Position numbers and translations under genes: made by a program. A stretch of 64,000 bases of DNA from Roseimaritima multifibrata (GTDB lineage: Bacteria > Planctomycetota > Planctomycetia > Pirellulales > Pirellulaceae). Of this stretch, positions 25,837-35,180 are shown piece after piece; positions within the stretch are counted from its first letter, which is position 1; each line of letters opens with the position of its first letter. Under the pieces are notes generated by a model that did not search any database, was not told the DNA's origin, and saw only the letters and a list, made by a program, of their open reading frames with translations. Location of the stretch: NCBI RefSeq assembly GCF_007741495.1, contig NZ_CP036262.1:3410001-3474000 (forward strand), in the 5' to 3' direction.

Positions 25837-26739
25837 TTATTCGTTGGGGATGGAACCTGACCCGAATTGTCCTTTTTTGCTTGGTGGTTTTGGCGCGGCG
25901 GAGCCGGGGGGAGATTGTGAGTTTAGCGACCAATCGTAGTCTAGAAATGCGACGGATGTTTCGTTGCGCGAAGCTCGGAGTATTGCTTGCTTGGTCGTCT
26001 CGTCTTGGACTCGGTTGGCTAGCCATGGCAGGTAGCCGCCGACTTGGTCCCAGTCGGTGCCGTACCAGTCCAGCAGCGGACTCAACTTGAGTGTGTCGCT
26101 GGGCGCGTCATACGTTACGTATTTCGTTTGGTTTGCGAACTGGATACTTTGGTCCTCTAGTTGTTTTGTTAAACGCGTTCCTGCATAGGCTTCGGCTCGG
26201 ATCGCTGGGCAGCTTTTGGCTGCGCAAACTAAGGCGACGTGTATCCGGGGCTCATTGAATCGCTTTCGGATCAATTCGTGCTCGATCTGGTTTAGACTGA
26301 GCGTCTGGCCGTGCAGGATGTGTTCTTTCAGATCAAAGAAGTCGATACCCTCGCCTTGATAATTCATCACCGAATCACGAATCTTGTGGGTGATGACACC
26401 ATTGATGACAAACGCATTGTAGGCATTGCACAACAGTGCCAACTGATCCGCCGACGTGGTCAGCTTTCCGGGGTCGGCTTCGGAGAGCTGTCGCAAGTAA
26501 GTGCGGAAAATGTGATCGCGAGCGATTCCGTCGTAGTCTACCAAGCCGTTCTCTACGTACGTCTTGAGTAGGTAATCCCATAACGCGTGGTCGACGCCCG
26601 ATGCATCGGGATGCGGCGTCGGCTTGGTCGTCAACTGCACCTCATGGAACGCTTTGGCTGCGACGACGATCGGCACGGAGAACGAAACGATCGCTAACCA
26701 GAAAAAGGGACCGTAATAGGAAACGCTCTTTTTATTCAT
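25837..26739 (-). CDS. DUF547-domain protein, membrane-anchored or exported
   Basis: An N-terminal hydrophobic segment (FFWLAIVSFSVPIVVAAKAF) is followed by a DUF547 domain: WDYLLKTYVENGLVDYDGI, LALLCNAYNAFVINGV, EHELIRKRFNEPRIHVALVC and AAKSCPAIRAEAY. DUF547 function is not established; the fold has been compared with cysteine-protease or transglutaminase-like folds, and a conserved Cys/His set (C-A-A-K-S-C-P) is present here. It lies 43 bases after the flavin/4Fe-4S oxidoreductase gene on the same strand, so the two form an operon. It ends with a Pro/Gly/Ser-rich tail. Confidence 0.85.
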   Translation of the reverse strand: MNKKSVSYYGPFFWLAIVSFSVPIVVAAKAFHEVQLTTKPTPHPDASGVDHALWDYLLKTYVENGLVDYDGIARDHIFRTYLRQLSEADPGKLTTSADQLALLCNAYNAFVINGVITHKIRDSVMNYQGEGIDFFDLKEHILHGQTLSLNQIEHELIRKRFNEPRIHVALVCAAKSCPAIRAEAYAGTRLTKQLEDQSIQFANQTKYVTYDAPSDTLKLSPLLDWYGTDWDQVGGYLPWLANRVQDETTKQAILRASRNETSVAFLDYDWSLNSQSPPGSAAPKPPSKKGQFGSGSIPNE

Positions 26740-26782
26740 TGGATTGTTCCTGCATTTAGCTACTGTTTGTTGTGGTTTGGCG

Positions 26783-29191
26783 TCATCGGGCTACTTCACG
26801 TTTGCGAGGTTTAGCCAATGGAGGATCGACGATCGGAAGCGATGGGGTTGCTTTCTGTTTCGCGATAGGTAGATCACCTAGATGCAGAATCTCCATCGGG
26901 CAGCGGACAATACACTCATTGCAGCCGACGCATGGCGAATCTTTTAGAGTGATCGGTTCCCCTTTTAACGCGCTCGATTTGATGTCGATGCCCATTTGGC
27001 AGTACTGATTGCAAACGTTGCAATCGATGCACTTACCTTTCTCGGGAGTGATTTTGAACTGCGACCAGCGTCCCCAAAAGTTCATCCAAAACGCCAGCGG
27101 GCACCACATCCGGCACCATACTCGTTGTCCGAGAAATGGATACAAGCCAATCGCGACCGCTCCAGCCAAAGCCGTTCCAACCCACAAGTTGTATTGGCCC
27201 AGCGGTCCCTCAAATCCGTACAGATCGGCGATCGTTGCAGCGGTCGCTAACGCGATGAAGATGAACCCCATCCGCTCCATCTTGCGGGGCATATCCCCTT
27301 TGGGCCCGCGATGGCGAAAACCATTGCCGACGGTTTCCGCGAGCGCACCACACGAGCAGATGTACGAACAGTAAATCTTCCCCCAGCGAATCGTCACCAG
27401 CGGGATGACGATGAAGGTGAGCACGGCAGCCCAAACCACACCCACGACGGCAACGGTATGCCACCAGGCGGGATCGCCGGGACCGACCGCTGGATCGACA
27501 TTAAAAGCACCCATGTTCAATGGCCAGGCATTCAGCGATCGAGTGAGCAACGGTGTCCACGGATTGCGACCAATGAACACAGCTAGAAAGGTCGGAATCC
27601 CCCACCATAAAGTCCACTGCGTCGCGATGATCGTCAGGTTCCGACGCCAGATGAGTCGGTGATTCGTCTTGATCGCCCAGTACAAACCGAACCCCGCGAT
27701 CGCCGAGAAGTAAACCAGATAGTAGAACCCATACGCGTTGCTGAAGTACTTGGGGACAATGTTGTACATCCAAGTAAAGCCTGGCACGAAATAGGGGCCA
27801 GCGCCTGCTGCCGATGGATCGAGTGTGAGTACGCTGGGGGCAACGAGCGATCCTGCATACAGCAAGCCACCGACGATCAGCATCGGGGTGGAGTAGGGGA
27901 TGTTGAACAGGGCAGCATGCCCACGCGCCTGCATGTTTCCGTTGATCAGTTTTAACGCCAGCAGCGCAAGCCAAGCGATCGGCAGGACCGTTCCTAGCAG
28001 AAACGCAGCAAATCCCAGTTGAGTCGACCCGATGAGTGACTCCATCCCCGGCACCAACAGTTTGCCCTCTGCCGCCGCATCGGAGTGAAGCACAAAGTTT
28101 TTAGAGTAGAAGTAGACAAAAATGCCGACCAGCAATCCGGCGATCGACAAAGCGAATCGTTTAGCGGTCCAGACGCCGTCAAGTTCCAGCCCCATATCCA
28201 TCAGGAAATCGACAGGTGGAAGCGTCCCAATTTGCACGATCACATGGTCGTTTGCTAATGTTCGCAATTGCCCATCGATTTCGATGTCTACTTGGTCGTC
28301 ATGGATCGCTTTCAGGTTGCTCCGGTAGAGGATTTTGAGCTGACCATCACGTTCAGCCTGTTCAACCAACCGGCGGTTTTCTTCCTTGGATCGAAAGAGG
28401 TCATCGCCGCGATAGGAAAGCGTGACACGATTGTGCGGCATCAACAACAGGGCTGCTTCGATCGCTGAGTTCCCGCCGCCAACGATCACGATGTCGGCAT
28501 CGTTGTAGTCTTCCGGAGTGTGGAGCCGGTAGGTAACTTTTTCAGCGTTGTCTGAACCGGGACAATCGAGCAATCGAGCTTGTCCTTGGCGCCCCACCGC
28601 GACCAGGACCTGCTGCGTCGGAAACGATTTACCGGATTTTGTCTCGACCTGGAACTGCCGCTCGCCAATTTTTCGAACTCGCTTAACTTCCGTCTCTTCC
28701 TTGATGTGCAATTGGTTCTCGGCAACCAAACGATTGACGCGGTGGAGAAACTCGTCTTTGTCCAAATCTTCATCGAACTCAAGTTTGCTTTCGTTGCGAA
28801 CGAATTGGGGCTCGGCGTAGACCTTTTTGCCGGGCGGAAAGCTGCGGACCGTGCTGGCAACTTTGTTGCGTTCCAGCACGACATACTTCAGCCCGCGCTC
28901 TTGCGCTTCCATCGCTGCGGACAATCCGGCGGGCCCCGCACCGATGATGACAAGGTCTAGGCGACCATCCTCCGCTTGGGAACTCCCATCGAACTTCATC
29001 TTCGCGATGACGCTGGCACCCTGATTCGCGGCCACCTTGACCAGCGGCAACCCCGTGACGTCGCCAATCACGTAGATGCCTTTGACGCTGGATTCGAAAC
29101 GTCCATTAACGATCGGGAGGATTTCCTGCGGTGGGACCGTGGAAAAATAGGACTTCGGCTTGCGGTCCGCTGTGGGGGCTTTCACAGACAT
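26783..29191 (-). CDS. Fused FAD-dependent (thioredoxin-reductase-like) and NapH/CcoG-type 4Fe-4S membrane oxidoreductase
   Basis: An 802-residue fusion. Residues ~75-345 hold a flavin domain with FAD motif IIGAGPAGLSAAMEA and NAD(P) motif VIVGGGNSAIEAALLL; the thioredoxin-reductase CxxC is absent at the expected place. Residues ~1-70 also resemble the end of such a domain (GIYVIGDVTGLPLVKVAANQ), as if circularly joined. From ~350 there are about six membrane segments with the NapH/CcoG-like WCRMWCPLAFWMNF, then two ferredoxin-type clusters: CIDCNVCNQYC and CVGCNECIVRCP. It should carry electrons from NAD(P)H through FAD to iron-sulfur centres at the membrane. The acceptor is unknown. DUF547 is downstream in the same operon. 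Confidence 0.85.
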   Translation of the reverse strand: MSVKAPTADRKPKSYFSTVPPQEILPIVNGRFESSVKGIYVIGDVTGLPLVKVAANQGASVIAKMKFDGSSQAEDGRLDLVIIGAGPAGLSAAMEAQERGLKYVVLERNKVASTVRSFPPGKKVYAEPQFVRNESKLEFDEDLDKDEFLHRVNRLVAENQLHIKEETEVKRVRKIGERQFQVETKSGKSFPTQQVLVAVGRQGQARLLDCPGSDNAEKVTYRLHTPEDYNDADIVIVGGGNSAIEAALLLMPHNRVTLSYRGDDLFRSKEENRRLVEQAERDGQLKILYRSNLKAIHDDQVDIEIDGQLRTLANDHVIVQIGTLPPVDFLMDMGLELDGVWTAKRFALSIAGLLVGIFVYFYSKNFVLHSDAAAEGKLLVPGMESLIGSTQLGFAAFLLGTVLPIAWLALLALKLINGNMQARGHAALFNIPYSTPMLIVGGLLYAGSLVAPSVLTLDPSAAGAGPYFVPGFTWMYNIVPKYFSNAYGFYYLVYFSAIAGFGLYWAIKTNHRLIWRRNLTIIATQWTLWWGIPTFLAVFIGRNPWTPLLTRSLNAWPLNMGAFNVDPAVGPGDPAWWHTVAVVGVVWAAVLTFIVIPLVTIRWGKIYCSYICSCGALAETVGNGFRHRGPKGDMPRKMERMGFIFIALATAATIADLYGFEGPLGQYNLWVGTALAGAVAIGLYPFLGQRVWCRMWCPLAFWMNFWGRWSQFKITPEKGKCIDCNVCNQYCQMGIDIKSSALKGEPITLKDSPCVGCNECIVRCPMEILHLGDLPIAKQKATPSLPIVDPPLAKPRKREVAR

Positions 29192-29435
29192 CGTACCTCC
29201 ATGTACGCATCGATTGGTTTCCCGAAATTTGAACGAGGCTTAGGATTCCTGTCTGAGGTTAGCGGGAATCCCAAGCTAGGTTTTGGATTATGGGATTTTC
29301 TCGGTCGCTGTCTGTGAAGTGGCTCACCGATAGGTGACTATGTGCAGCACATCGATGCGTCACACCGTGAACATCTCGCCCCGCACCGTGAAGCTACGCT
29401 GTAGCGAATCCGACAACGCGACATGGTCGTTTTAG

Positions 29436-29891
29436 CTCCACAAAACGACCAATGTTCTCGAGGAGATGCCCAAGAGCGTTCAGCGCCAAAGCGAAGGGGG
29501 CTTGCTTGAGATCTGGCAAGCCGAACCGAACGAGGACGCCGACAGAGCATTTGAAGTCTCTATTGAAGAATTCGGAGCCGAGTCCGCTGCCGCTTGCGAG
29601 TGCTTGAGAAAAGACCGCGACGTTCTGCTGGTGTTCTAAGATTTCGCAGCCGAGCATTGGAGCCACCTGCGAACGACTAACCCATTCGAATCCACGGTTG
29701 CGGCAACCCGCGTGCGTCATCGCAAAACCCAAGGGAACGGCACTAGGCGTGCAAGCCTCACGATGATGTTCAAACTTGCAGAATCCGGCTTCAAGAAATG
29801 GAGACTCCTGAACTGCCACCATCGACTCGCATTCGTCATTGAAGGACGGTTCTTCAAAGCCGGAATCCTGCAGGATGAAATCGCCGCCTAA
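29436..29891 (+). pseudogene. IS256-family (Mutator) transposase C-terminal relic
   Basis: The plus frame reads TTNVLEEMPKSVQRQSEGG, then LLEIWQAEP, CLRKDRDVLLVF, a stop (TAA 29637-29639), then DFAAEHWSHLRTTNPFEST and LTMMFKLAESGFKKWRLLN to a final TAA at 29889. AEHWxHLRTTNPxEST is the hallmark of IS256-family transposases. The single in-frame stop replaces the tyrosine normally found before DF. An upstream stop at 29433 and loss of the N-terminal two thirds (catalytic Asp residues) make it a dead fragment. No inverted repeats were found. Confidence 0.85.
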
Positions 29892-29948
29892 TTCAAAAAT
29901 TCAAAACACAACATTTGACAATCGCTCCGGATTGGGGTGATCGATTCA

Positions 29949-30863
29949 TCAAACGGGGGTCATTCCACCCGTGCAGCCATAGACTTCGGCTGTGACGTAG
30001 CTCGCTTCTGGACTAGCCAACCAGACGTACATCGGAGCCAGTTCGGCTGGTTGCGCCGGTCGCTCAAACAGAGTGTTTGCTCCAAAATTTTCGAACTTGT
30101 CTTTCGGCATCGAACCGGGGATGAACGGTGTCCATACGGGACCGGGAGCGACCGCATTGACGCGAATGCCCCGTTCCATAGCGAGCTTTGCCATCGCTTT
30201 GGTCATTCCGATCATCGCTGACTTCGTCATCGCGTATGGCAGCAAGTACGGTGACGGGTTGTAGCCCTGAATCGAGACCGTATTGATGATGCTGCCTCCG
30301 GGGGGCAACCGATCCATTGCCGCACGCGACAACCAAAACGGTGCGTAAACGTTTGTCTTGAATATTCGGTCAAAGACTTCGGTTGAAAAATCCTCGAGCG
30401 TTTCCTCAACGACTTGGAAAGCCGCGTTGTTGACCAGGATGTCCAGCGATCCAAGCCGGTCGCACGATTGTTCAATCAATTCCTCGCAAAACGACTCTTC
30501 ACGCAGATCGCCGGCGATGACGACGGCTTTGCTTCCGGCCGCTTCGACAAGTGTCTTCGTTTCAGCCGCATCACTTTCCTCCGTCAAAAAGTTGATGACG
30601 ACGTTGGCCCCTTCACGGGCATACGCTACCGCGATCGCGCGGCCAATGCCGCTGTCGGCTCCGGTCACGACTGCGTTCAATCCTTTCAATTTCCCTGAAC
30701 CGCGGTAGTTCTGTTCGCCGTGATCGGGTTTCGGTTTCATGTTCGCGGTCGATCCAGGCATTGCAAATGGCTCTTGCTGCGGGAACGGCGGCTTTGCGAA
30801 CGCTTCACGGGGATCGACCAATTCTACATCGGGAAGGGTCTGCGTTTCTTGTATGGTATCCAT
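29949..30863 (-). CDS. Short-chain dehydrogenase/reductase (stress-type, YhdF/YghA-like)
   Basis: A 304-residue SDR with an extended N-terminus (MDTIQETQTLPDVELVDPRE) typical of the general-stress group. The Rossmann motif is TGADSGIG, NNAA follows, and the catalytic pair is Y-A-M-T-K with the Ser in INTVSIQGY. It oxidises or reduces an unknown small carbonyl or alcohol with NAD(P)H. It is the last gene of a five-gene minus-strand operon that also encodes a DJ-1/PfpI protein and an aldehyde dehydrogenase, pointing to carbonyl or oxidative stress. Confidence 0.9.
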   Translation of the reverse strand: MDTIQETQTLPDVELVDPREAFAKPPFPQQEPFAMPGSTANMKPKPDHGEQNYRGSGKLKGLNAVVTGADSGIGRAIAVAYAREGANVVINFLTEESDAAETKTLVEAAGSKAVVIAGDLREESFCEELIEQSCDRLGSLDILVNNAAFQVVEETLEDFSTEVFDRIFKTNVYAPFWLSRAAMDRLPPGGSIINTVSIQGYNPSPYLLPYAMTKSAMIGMTKAMAKLAMERGIRVNAVAPGPVWTPFIPGSMPKDKFENFGANTLFERPAQPAELAPMYVWLASPEASYVTAEVYGCTGGMTPV

Positions 30864-30909
30864 CGAATTGTTTCCTTTGTTTCTCTTGGTTGAATTCGTC
30901 GTTCCGGGC

Positions 30910-31476
30910 TCAGACGGTTTGCTGCGCGTGCTTCCCTTCGGCGATCTCTTCGATCACCTTCTCGCAGAACGCTGGCAAGTCGTCTGGGTTGCGACTAGTC
31001 ACGAGGCCCTGGTCGCATACACATTGTTCGTTCACCCAATCGGCACCAGCGTTGACCAGATCCGTTTTTAAGCTGGGCCATGAGGTCACACGCCGGCCTC
31101 GGACCGCGCCGGCTTCGATCAACGTCCACGGTCCGTGGCAGATCGCTGCGACGGGCTTAAGCTGTTTGAAGAAATCGCGAACGAAATCGACGGCCTCGTC
31201 ATTAACTCGAAGGGCGTCCGGGTTGAAGACTCCGCCGGGCAGTACCAAAGCATCGAAGTCCGATGCACTGACATCACCGACGCAGGAGTCGACATCAAAT
31301 TGTTCACCTTTTTCGTCGTGGTGGACCCCTTGGACTTTGCCGGAATGGATTGATACCAGCCTGACCGTTGCCCCGGCAGCTTTGACGGCGTCCCAGGATT
31401 TGGTCAGTTCGACCTGTTCAAAACCATCGGTCACGAGGAACGCGACGGTTTTGTTGCTGAGTTTGGAATGCGACAT
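30910..31476 (-). CDS. DJ-1/PfpI family protein (type 1 glutamine amidotransferase-like)
   Basis: A 188-residue protein with the nucleophile elbow AICHGPW near residue 113, the conserved Glu in DGFEQVEL and VLPGGV before it, as in PfpI/YhbO proteins. These act as general-stress proteins, glyoxalase-like or deglycase-like enzymes (the exact activity is debated). The gaps to the aldehyde dehydrogenase upstream (48 bases) and the SDR downstream (46 bases) fit an operon. Confidence 0.9.
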   Translation of the reverse strand: MSHSKLSNKTVAFLVTDGFEQVELTKSWDAVKAAGATVRLVSIHSGKVQGVHHDEKGEQFDVDSCVGDVSASDFDALVLPGGVFNPDALRVNDEAVDFVRDFFKQLKPVAAICHGPWTLIEAGAVRGRRVTSWPSLKTDLVNAGADWVNEQCVCDQGLVTSRNPDDLPAFCEKVIEEIAEGKHAQQTV

Positions 31477-31524
31477 GAAAGGTCTCCGTGAGTGATTTGT
31501 GAAGGAAAAGGCGTGACGATCCCG

Positions 31525-32898
31525 CTAGGTCTTTGGCCCGAGGTGGATCAGTTTTTTGTTGACGAATTCAAGGATCCCGAGGTGTGATAGTTCTCGTCCG
31601 TAACCCGAGTTCTTGATTCCACCGAACGGGAGTTCGGCCTGCGAATTGGTCGGTTGGTTGATGAACACCATTCCGGTTTCAATTCGTTCGGCGACACGTC
31701 GGCCTCGTTCGACATCGGTGGTGTAGACGCTGCCACCGAGTCCATACGAAGAGTCGTTTGCCAACTCAATCGCTGCTTCTTCATCTTTAACCACGTAGAC
31801 CGTTGCGACCGGGCCAAAAAGCTCTTGGTCGTAGGTCGGCATGTCGGGTGTCACGTCGGTCAGGATGGTCGGATTAAAGAACGCACCTTCACGGTTCGGT
31901 CGATCGCCTCCAAGCAAGACGGTTGCTCCCGCGTCGATCGTGGCTTGAACCTGATCCAGTAATTGAACTGCCGCACCTTCGGTCGACCACGGAGCGAGCG
32001 TGGTGTCGTCGTCCATCGGATCGCCCATTTTCATTTCCGACATCGCTTGCTTGAATTGCTCTAGGAATTCATCCGCGATCGATTCGACGACAATAAAACG
32101 TTTGGCAGCAACACAGGATTGACCGGCGTTGACCATGCGGCCCTCAACAGCAAGCTTGACCGCTTTCGTTAGGTCGGCATCGTCCAGCACGATGAATGCG
32201 TCGTTGCCGCCCAACTCCAACACGGATCGCTTCAGATTTTTCCCAGCCAATGCCGCGACCGCCGCGCCGGCTTTTTCGCTGCCGGTTAACGACACGCCTT
32301 GCACTCGAGAGTCGGCGACAATCGGATCGACGAACTCGCTAGGGATAAATAGATTCGTGTAGACGCCCTCGGGTAGACCGCTTTCTGCGAACAGGTTCGC
32401 GATGGCATCGGCACACTGCGGGACGTTGCTGGCGTGTTTGACCATCACCGTGTTACCTGCCATGATGTTTGGCGCGGCGAACCGTGTGACCTGATAGAAC
32501 GGAAAATTCCAAGGCATCACACCGATTAAAACGCCGATCGGTTCAAAGTGGATGTAGGCGTCCGCCTGGACGTCCTTCATCGGCTGGTCAGCCAGGAACC
32601 GCTCGGCACCGTTCGCGTAGAATTCAGCGATCTCAGCACAAAATTCGATTTCTTTGCGGCTTTCAGAAATTCGTTTTCCCATGTCGCGGGTAATCAGGCG
32701 GGCGAATTCGTCGACCCGTTCACGCAATTGATGGGCGAAATTCAAGATGATTCGTTTTCGATGATCGATGCTGGTTTTTCGCCAGGATCGGTAGCCGTCG
32801 TCGGCCGTCGCGATCAAGTCGGTAACCTGATCCTTGGAAAGAGGTTCAAACGTCTCGAGCGTCTCGTTTGTGGCCGGATTGATGCTGGTGATGGTCAT
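31525..32898 (-). CDS. NAD(P)-dependent aldehyde dehydrogenase (succinate-semialdehyde dehydrogenase-like)
   Basis: A 457-residue ALDH. The catalytic Cys is in NAGQSCVAAKRF and the catalytic Glu in VLELGGNDAF; VMPWNFPFYQ and EELPFGGIKNSGYG-like motifs (here AELPFGGIKNSGYG) are present. The closest functional class by motif is succinate-semialdehyde dehydrogenase, oxidising an aldehyde to an acid. It sits between an SDR and a DJ-1/PfpI gene, so a detoxification role is at least as likely as GABA catabolism; no transaminase gene is near. Confidence 0.9.
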   Translation of the reverse strand: MTITSINPATNETLETFEPLSKDQVTDLIATADDGYRSWRKTSIDHRKRIILNFAHQLRERVDEFARLITRDMGKRISESRKEIEFCAEIAEFYANGAERFLADQPMKDVQADAYIHFEPIGVLIGVMPWNFPFYQVTRFAAPNIMAGNTVMVKHASNVPQCADAIANLFAESGLPEGVYTNLFIPSEFVDPIVADSRVQGVSLTGSEKAGAAVAALAGKNLKRSVLELGGNDAFIVLDDADLTKAVKLAVEGRMVNAGQSCVAAKRFIVVESIADEFLEQFKQAMSEMKMGDPMDDDTTLAPWSTEGAAVQLLDQVQATIDAGATVLLGGDRPNREGAFFNPTILTDVTPDMPTYDQELFGPVATVYVVKDEEAAIELANDSSYGLGGSVYTTDVERGRRVAERIETGMVFINQPTNSQAELPFGGIKNSGYGRELSHLGILEFVNKKLIHLGPKT

Positions 32899-32956
32899 GA
32901 TTTGGCTCCTGTAGCCCCATTTCAGAAAAAAGGTCGTGGTAGATCGGCACGCGAAG

Positions 32957-33727
32957 TTACGCGCCTTGGATTTTGCCGATTAGCTTTCGTGTCGCGAAAC
33001 GCGGCAGCACGCTGCTCCCGATCACCATCAAGCGGTTCTTCCAACCGGGAATGACGACGTCTTCGTTATTGCGGAAGCCTTCGTATCCGGCCTTGGCGAC
33101 GACGTCGGCGGACATGGTCTGCGAGGAAAACATGGATAGCTTGCCCATGCCCGAATCGTCGCCGAAATCCGATTCGGTCGCACCTGGTTCCAAGCAGGTC
33201 ACGTGTAAATCAGTGTCGGCAAGCTCTTCGCGAATCGCTTCCGTGAAAGACAACACGTAAGCCTTGCTGGCGTAGTAGACCGCCATATTCGGACCGGCCT
33301 GGTAGGCCGCGATGGAACCGACGTTTAGAACTCCGCCGGAATTCCGTCGGACCATGCCCGGCAACATCTTTCGCGTCAGGCGAGTCAAGGCAACAATGTT
33401 GACCATCAACATGTCCGTTTGCCGTTCGACCGAGAGATCAGCAAGTTTGCCGAGTGCTCCGAAGCCCGCGTTATTAACGATAGTGTCGATCTGAAGGCCG
33501 CGATCTTCAATGCGGTCACACAACCGATCGACTTGGTCGATCTTCGAGAGGTCACTCGGAATCACCGTTGCGGTGACGCGATGCTTCTGCCGAAGGTCAT
33601 TCGCCAATTCGTTCAGCTTATCTTCGCTGCGAGCGGTGAGGACAAGGTCATCCCCACCAGCCGCAAATAGCTTGGCGAGTTCCAAGCCGATGCCGGACGA
33701 TGCGCCGGTAACGAGAGTGATTGGCAT
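32957..33727 (-). CDS. Short-chain dehydrogenase/reductase (DltE-like)
   Basis: A 256-residue classical SDR: nucleotide motif TGASSGIG at residues 7-14, NNAGFG, and Y-Y-A-S-K-A-Y with the catalytic Tyr/Lys. It starts four bases after the DUF1328 stop and is followed by the aldehyde dehydrogenase at 58 bases. The substrate is unknown; the C-terminal region with GWKNRLMVIGSSVLPRF fits the DltE-like subgroup. Confidence 0.9.
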   Translation of the reverse strand: MPITLVTGASSGIGLELAKLFAAGGDDLVLTARSEDKLNELANDLRQKHRVTATVIPSDLSKIDQVDRLCDRIEDRGLQIDTIVNNAGFGALGKLADLSVERQTDMLMVNIVALTRLTRKMLPGMVRRNSGGVLNVGSIAAYQAGPNMAVYYASKAYVLSFTEAIREELADTDLHVTCLEPGATESDFGDDSGMGKLSMFSSQTMSADVVAKAGYEGFRNNEDVVIPGWKNRLMVIGSSVLPRFATRKLIGKIQGA

Positions 33728-33731
33728 CTTC

Positions 33732-33899
33732 TTAGACCGTCGTGCCGCGACGGCCGGTGATTAGACCGATGACAAACAGCACCAGGAATACAAAGAATAG
33801 CACCTTGGCGATCATCGCAGCGGTACCGCCGATGACGCCAAAACCAAGAGCACCAGCAATCAATGCGATAATCAAAAAAGTCAAAGACCAGCCTAACAC
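33732..33899 (-). CDS. DUF1328 small membrane protein
   Basis: A 55-residue protein of two membrane segments ([20 protein letters not shown] and [20 protein letters not shown]), the classic DUF1328/YtjA pattern. The frame opens at 34001, but the family starts at this point; GTG 33899 is preceded by GGAG at 7 bases, so I use it. DUF1328 genes are frequent in stress-induced operons. It is the first gene of the operon running down to 29949. Confidence 0.85.
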   Translation of the reverse strand: MLGWSLTFLIIALIAGALGFGVIGGTAAMIAKVLFFVFLVLFVIGLITGRRGTTV

Positions 33900-34524
33900 A
33901 GCAATCTCCAGAAAAGTAAGGACGTTCGCGGAGTCTTGAACGCCAAGACCCCGGTGAGTATCTGAAATGAAGATGCATTTGGCATGCCAAACTTTTGCCA
34001 AAGATCGATCGAGTTGGAACCACGGTGTTGGGTGGTTAACTATTAAAACGTGTGTCGCGCCGCGATGCCTGATTACCGCCCATACTGGTCCTTCAGCGAT
34101 CGATGATTGATCGGATCATGGAGTCACGTCAAAGAAACGCCTTCGGTCTTCGATGATCGCGCCGCCTGATCTTTGTTTGCATGAATCAATGTTGGTTCAT
34201 TTCAAGCACGATCCGTTACGTCACCTCTCCCACTAATTTAGTAGCGGTCGCAATTCGCCAAAAATCTTGTGATTCGCTCGCCGACCATCGGTTGAATTCG
34301 AGGAGAGCGTTGACACCATCGACCGAAGCGGTCTTCCCAATTCTCTTCGAGCCGAGATACGCGCATTCGAAATTCGGTCTTCTTTCCGTTTCCGATTGCA
34401 CAGGAGAACCGCGCACCGTCAATTCGGCGGTTCGGCTGGACTTGTGTCTTTGTTCCGGCTGCAGCGTATGATCGGTTCATTTCGCCGGACATCTTGTCTA
34501 TGGAGTGCTAAGCACGCCGGATCA

Positions 34525-34881
34525 TTATTGCAACGCTCGCGTCGAGTCCTTGCTGCCATGACCGCGTTTCCTTGCCGGTGGCGATTCTTCTAAGCGGTGT
34601 GGATCGCAGTTGAGCGGCGGTATTTGAAGGTATGCGTACGCTTGACGCGTCGCATCCGTGGTCGTTGAACCTGCCGAGGCGGCGGCCCCAGGACCGGAAG
34701 GAGCAACTGATGCCACACCATCGATGTCGGACGACACCGCTTTGCTGACCGTATCGCCGACTGAAGCTGCGGCATCTTTGGTCGATTCCCAAGGCGAGTT
34801 GCAAGCATCGCCCGTCGCGTCAGCGGCGTTAGACGCTTTCGCTTTCGCTTTCGCTTTCGCTTTCGCTTTCGCCTTGTCCAT
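34525..34881 (-). CDS. Possible small low-complexity protein (118 aa)
   Basis: Starting at ATG 34881 the frame begins MDKAKAKAKAKAKAKAS, produced by the hexamer repeat, and continues with Ala/Ser/Thr/Asp-rich sequence (SVGDTVSKAVSSDIDG). Composition fits an exported or surface-linked small protein, but no family is recognised and opposite-strand frames are also open. Treat as uncertain. Confidence 0.3.
   Translation of the reverse strand: MDKAKAKAKAKAKAKASNAADATGDACNSPWESTKDAAASVGDTVSKAVSSDIDGVASVAPSGPGAAASAGSTTTDATRQAYAYLQIPPLNCDPHRLEESPPARKRGHGSKDSTRALQ
34835..34873. repeat. Hexamer tandem repeat (CGCTTT, about 6.5 copies)
   Basis: Near-perfect repeats of CGCTTT on the plus strand (AAAGCG on the minus strand). 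Copy number could vary by slippage; on the minus strand each unit adds a Lys-Ala pair to the possible protein at 34525-34881. Confidence 0.9.
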
Positions 34882-35180
34882 CGTCGATGGCTCGGCTTGG
34901 CTGATAGTCCGGTAGCTTTCCGGGACAACAATCGATGATCCGTTTTCACTAACGCGATTGTCAAAGGGCCGCGTGGCAACGGTCAACGTCGGCATCAAGC
35001 CACGGGACAAGCCGGTTTCATTGTTTTTTGGGGGGAAGCTAACTCGCGTAAGTTAGGGTCGCGCGACATCCGCGACGGGCGCGTGTGGACGATGCAACCA
35101 ATGTGGCAAGCGGCATGACGATTGCGTCGATCCTTTGTGAAGTCACGAAAACTCTCTTCACCACGGTCGGGGACATGCGG

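Larger units (their letters stand above)
33900..35180. other. Intergenic region with a GCGAAA hexamer repeat
   Basis: Apart from the low-confidence frame at 34525-34881 no gene is supported. It should hold the divergent promoters of the DUF1328 operon and the AI-2E permease gene. Confidence 0.45.

Noticed and set aside
29394..29822. 142-aa minus-strand protein
   Set aside because: It lies opposite a clear IS256 transposase relic and has no family pattern; it is a shadow frame.
34658..34915. Plus-strand Ala/Phe-rich protein over the hexamer repeat
   Set aside because: An AFAFAF tract from the repeat and antisense to a better minus-strand candidate; no support for a start.
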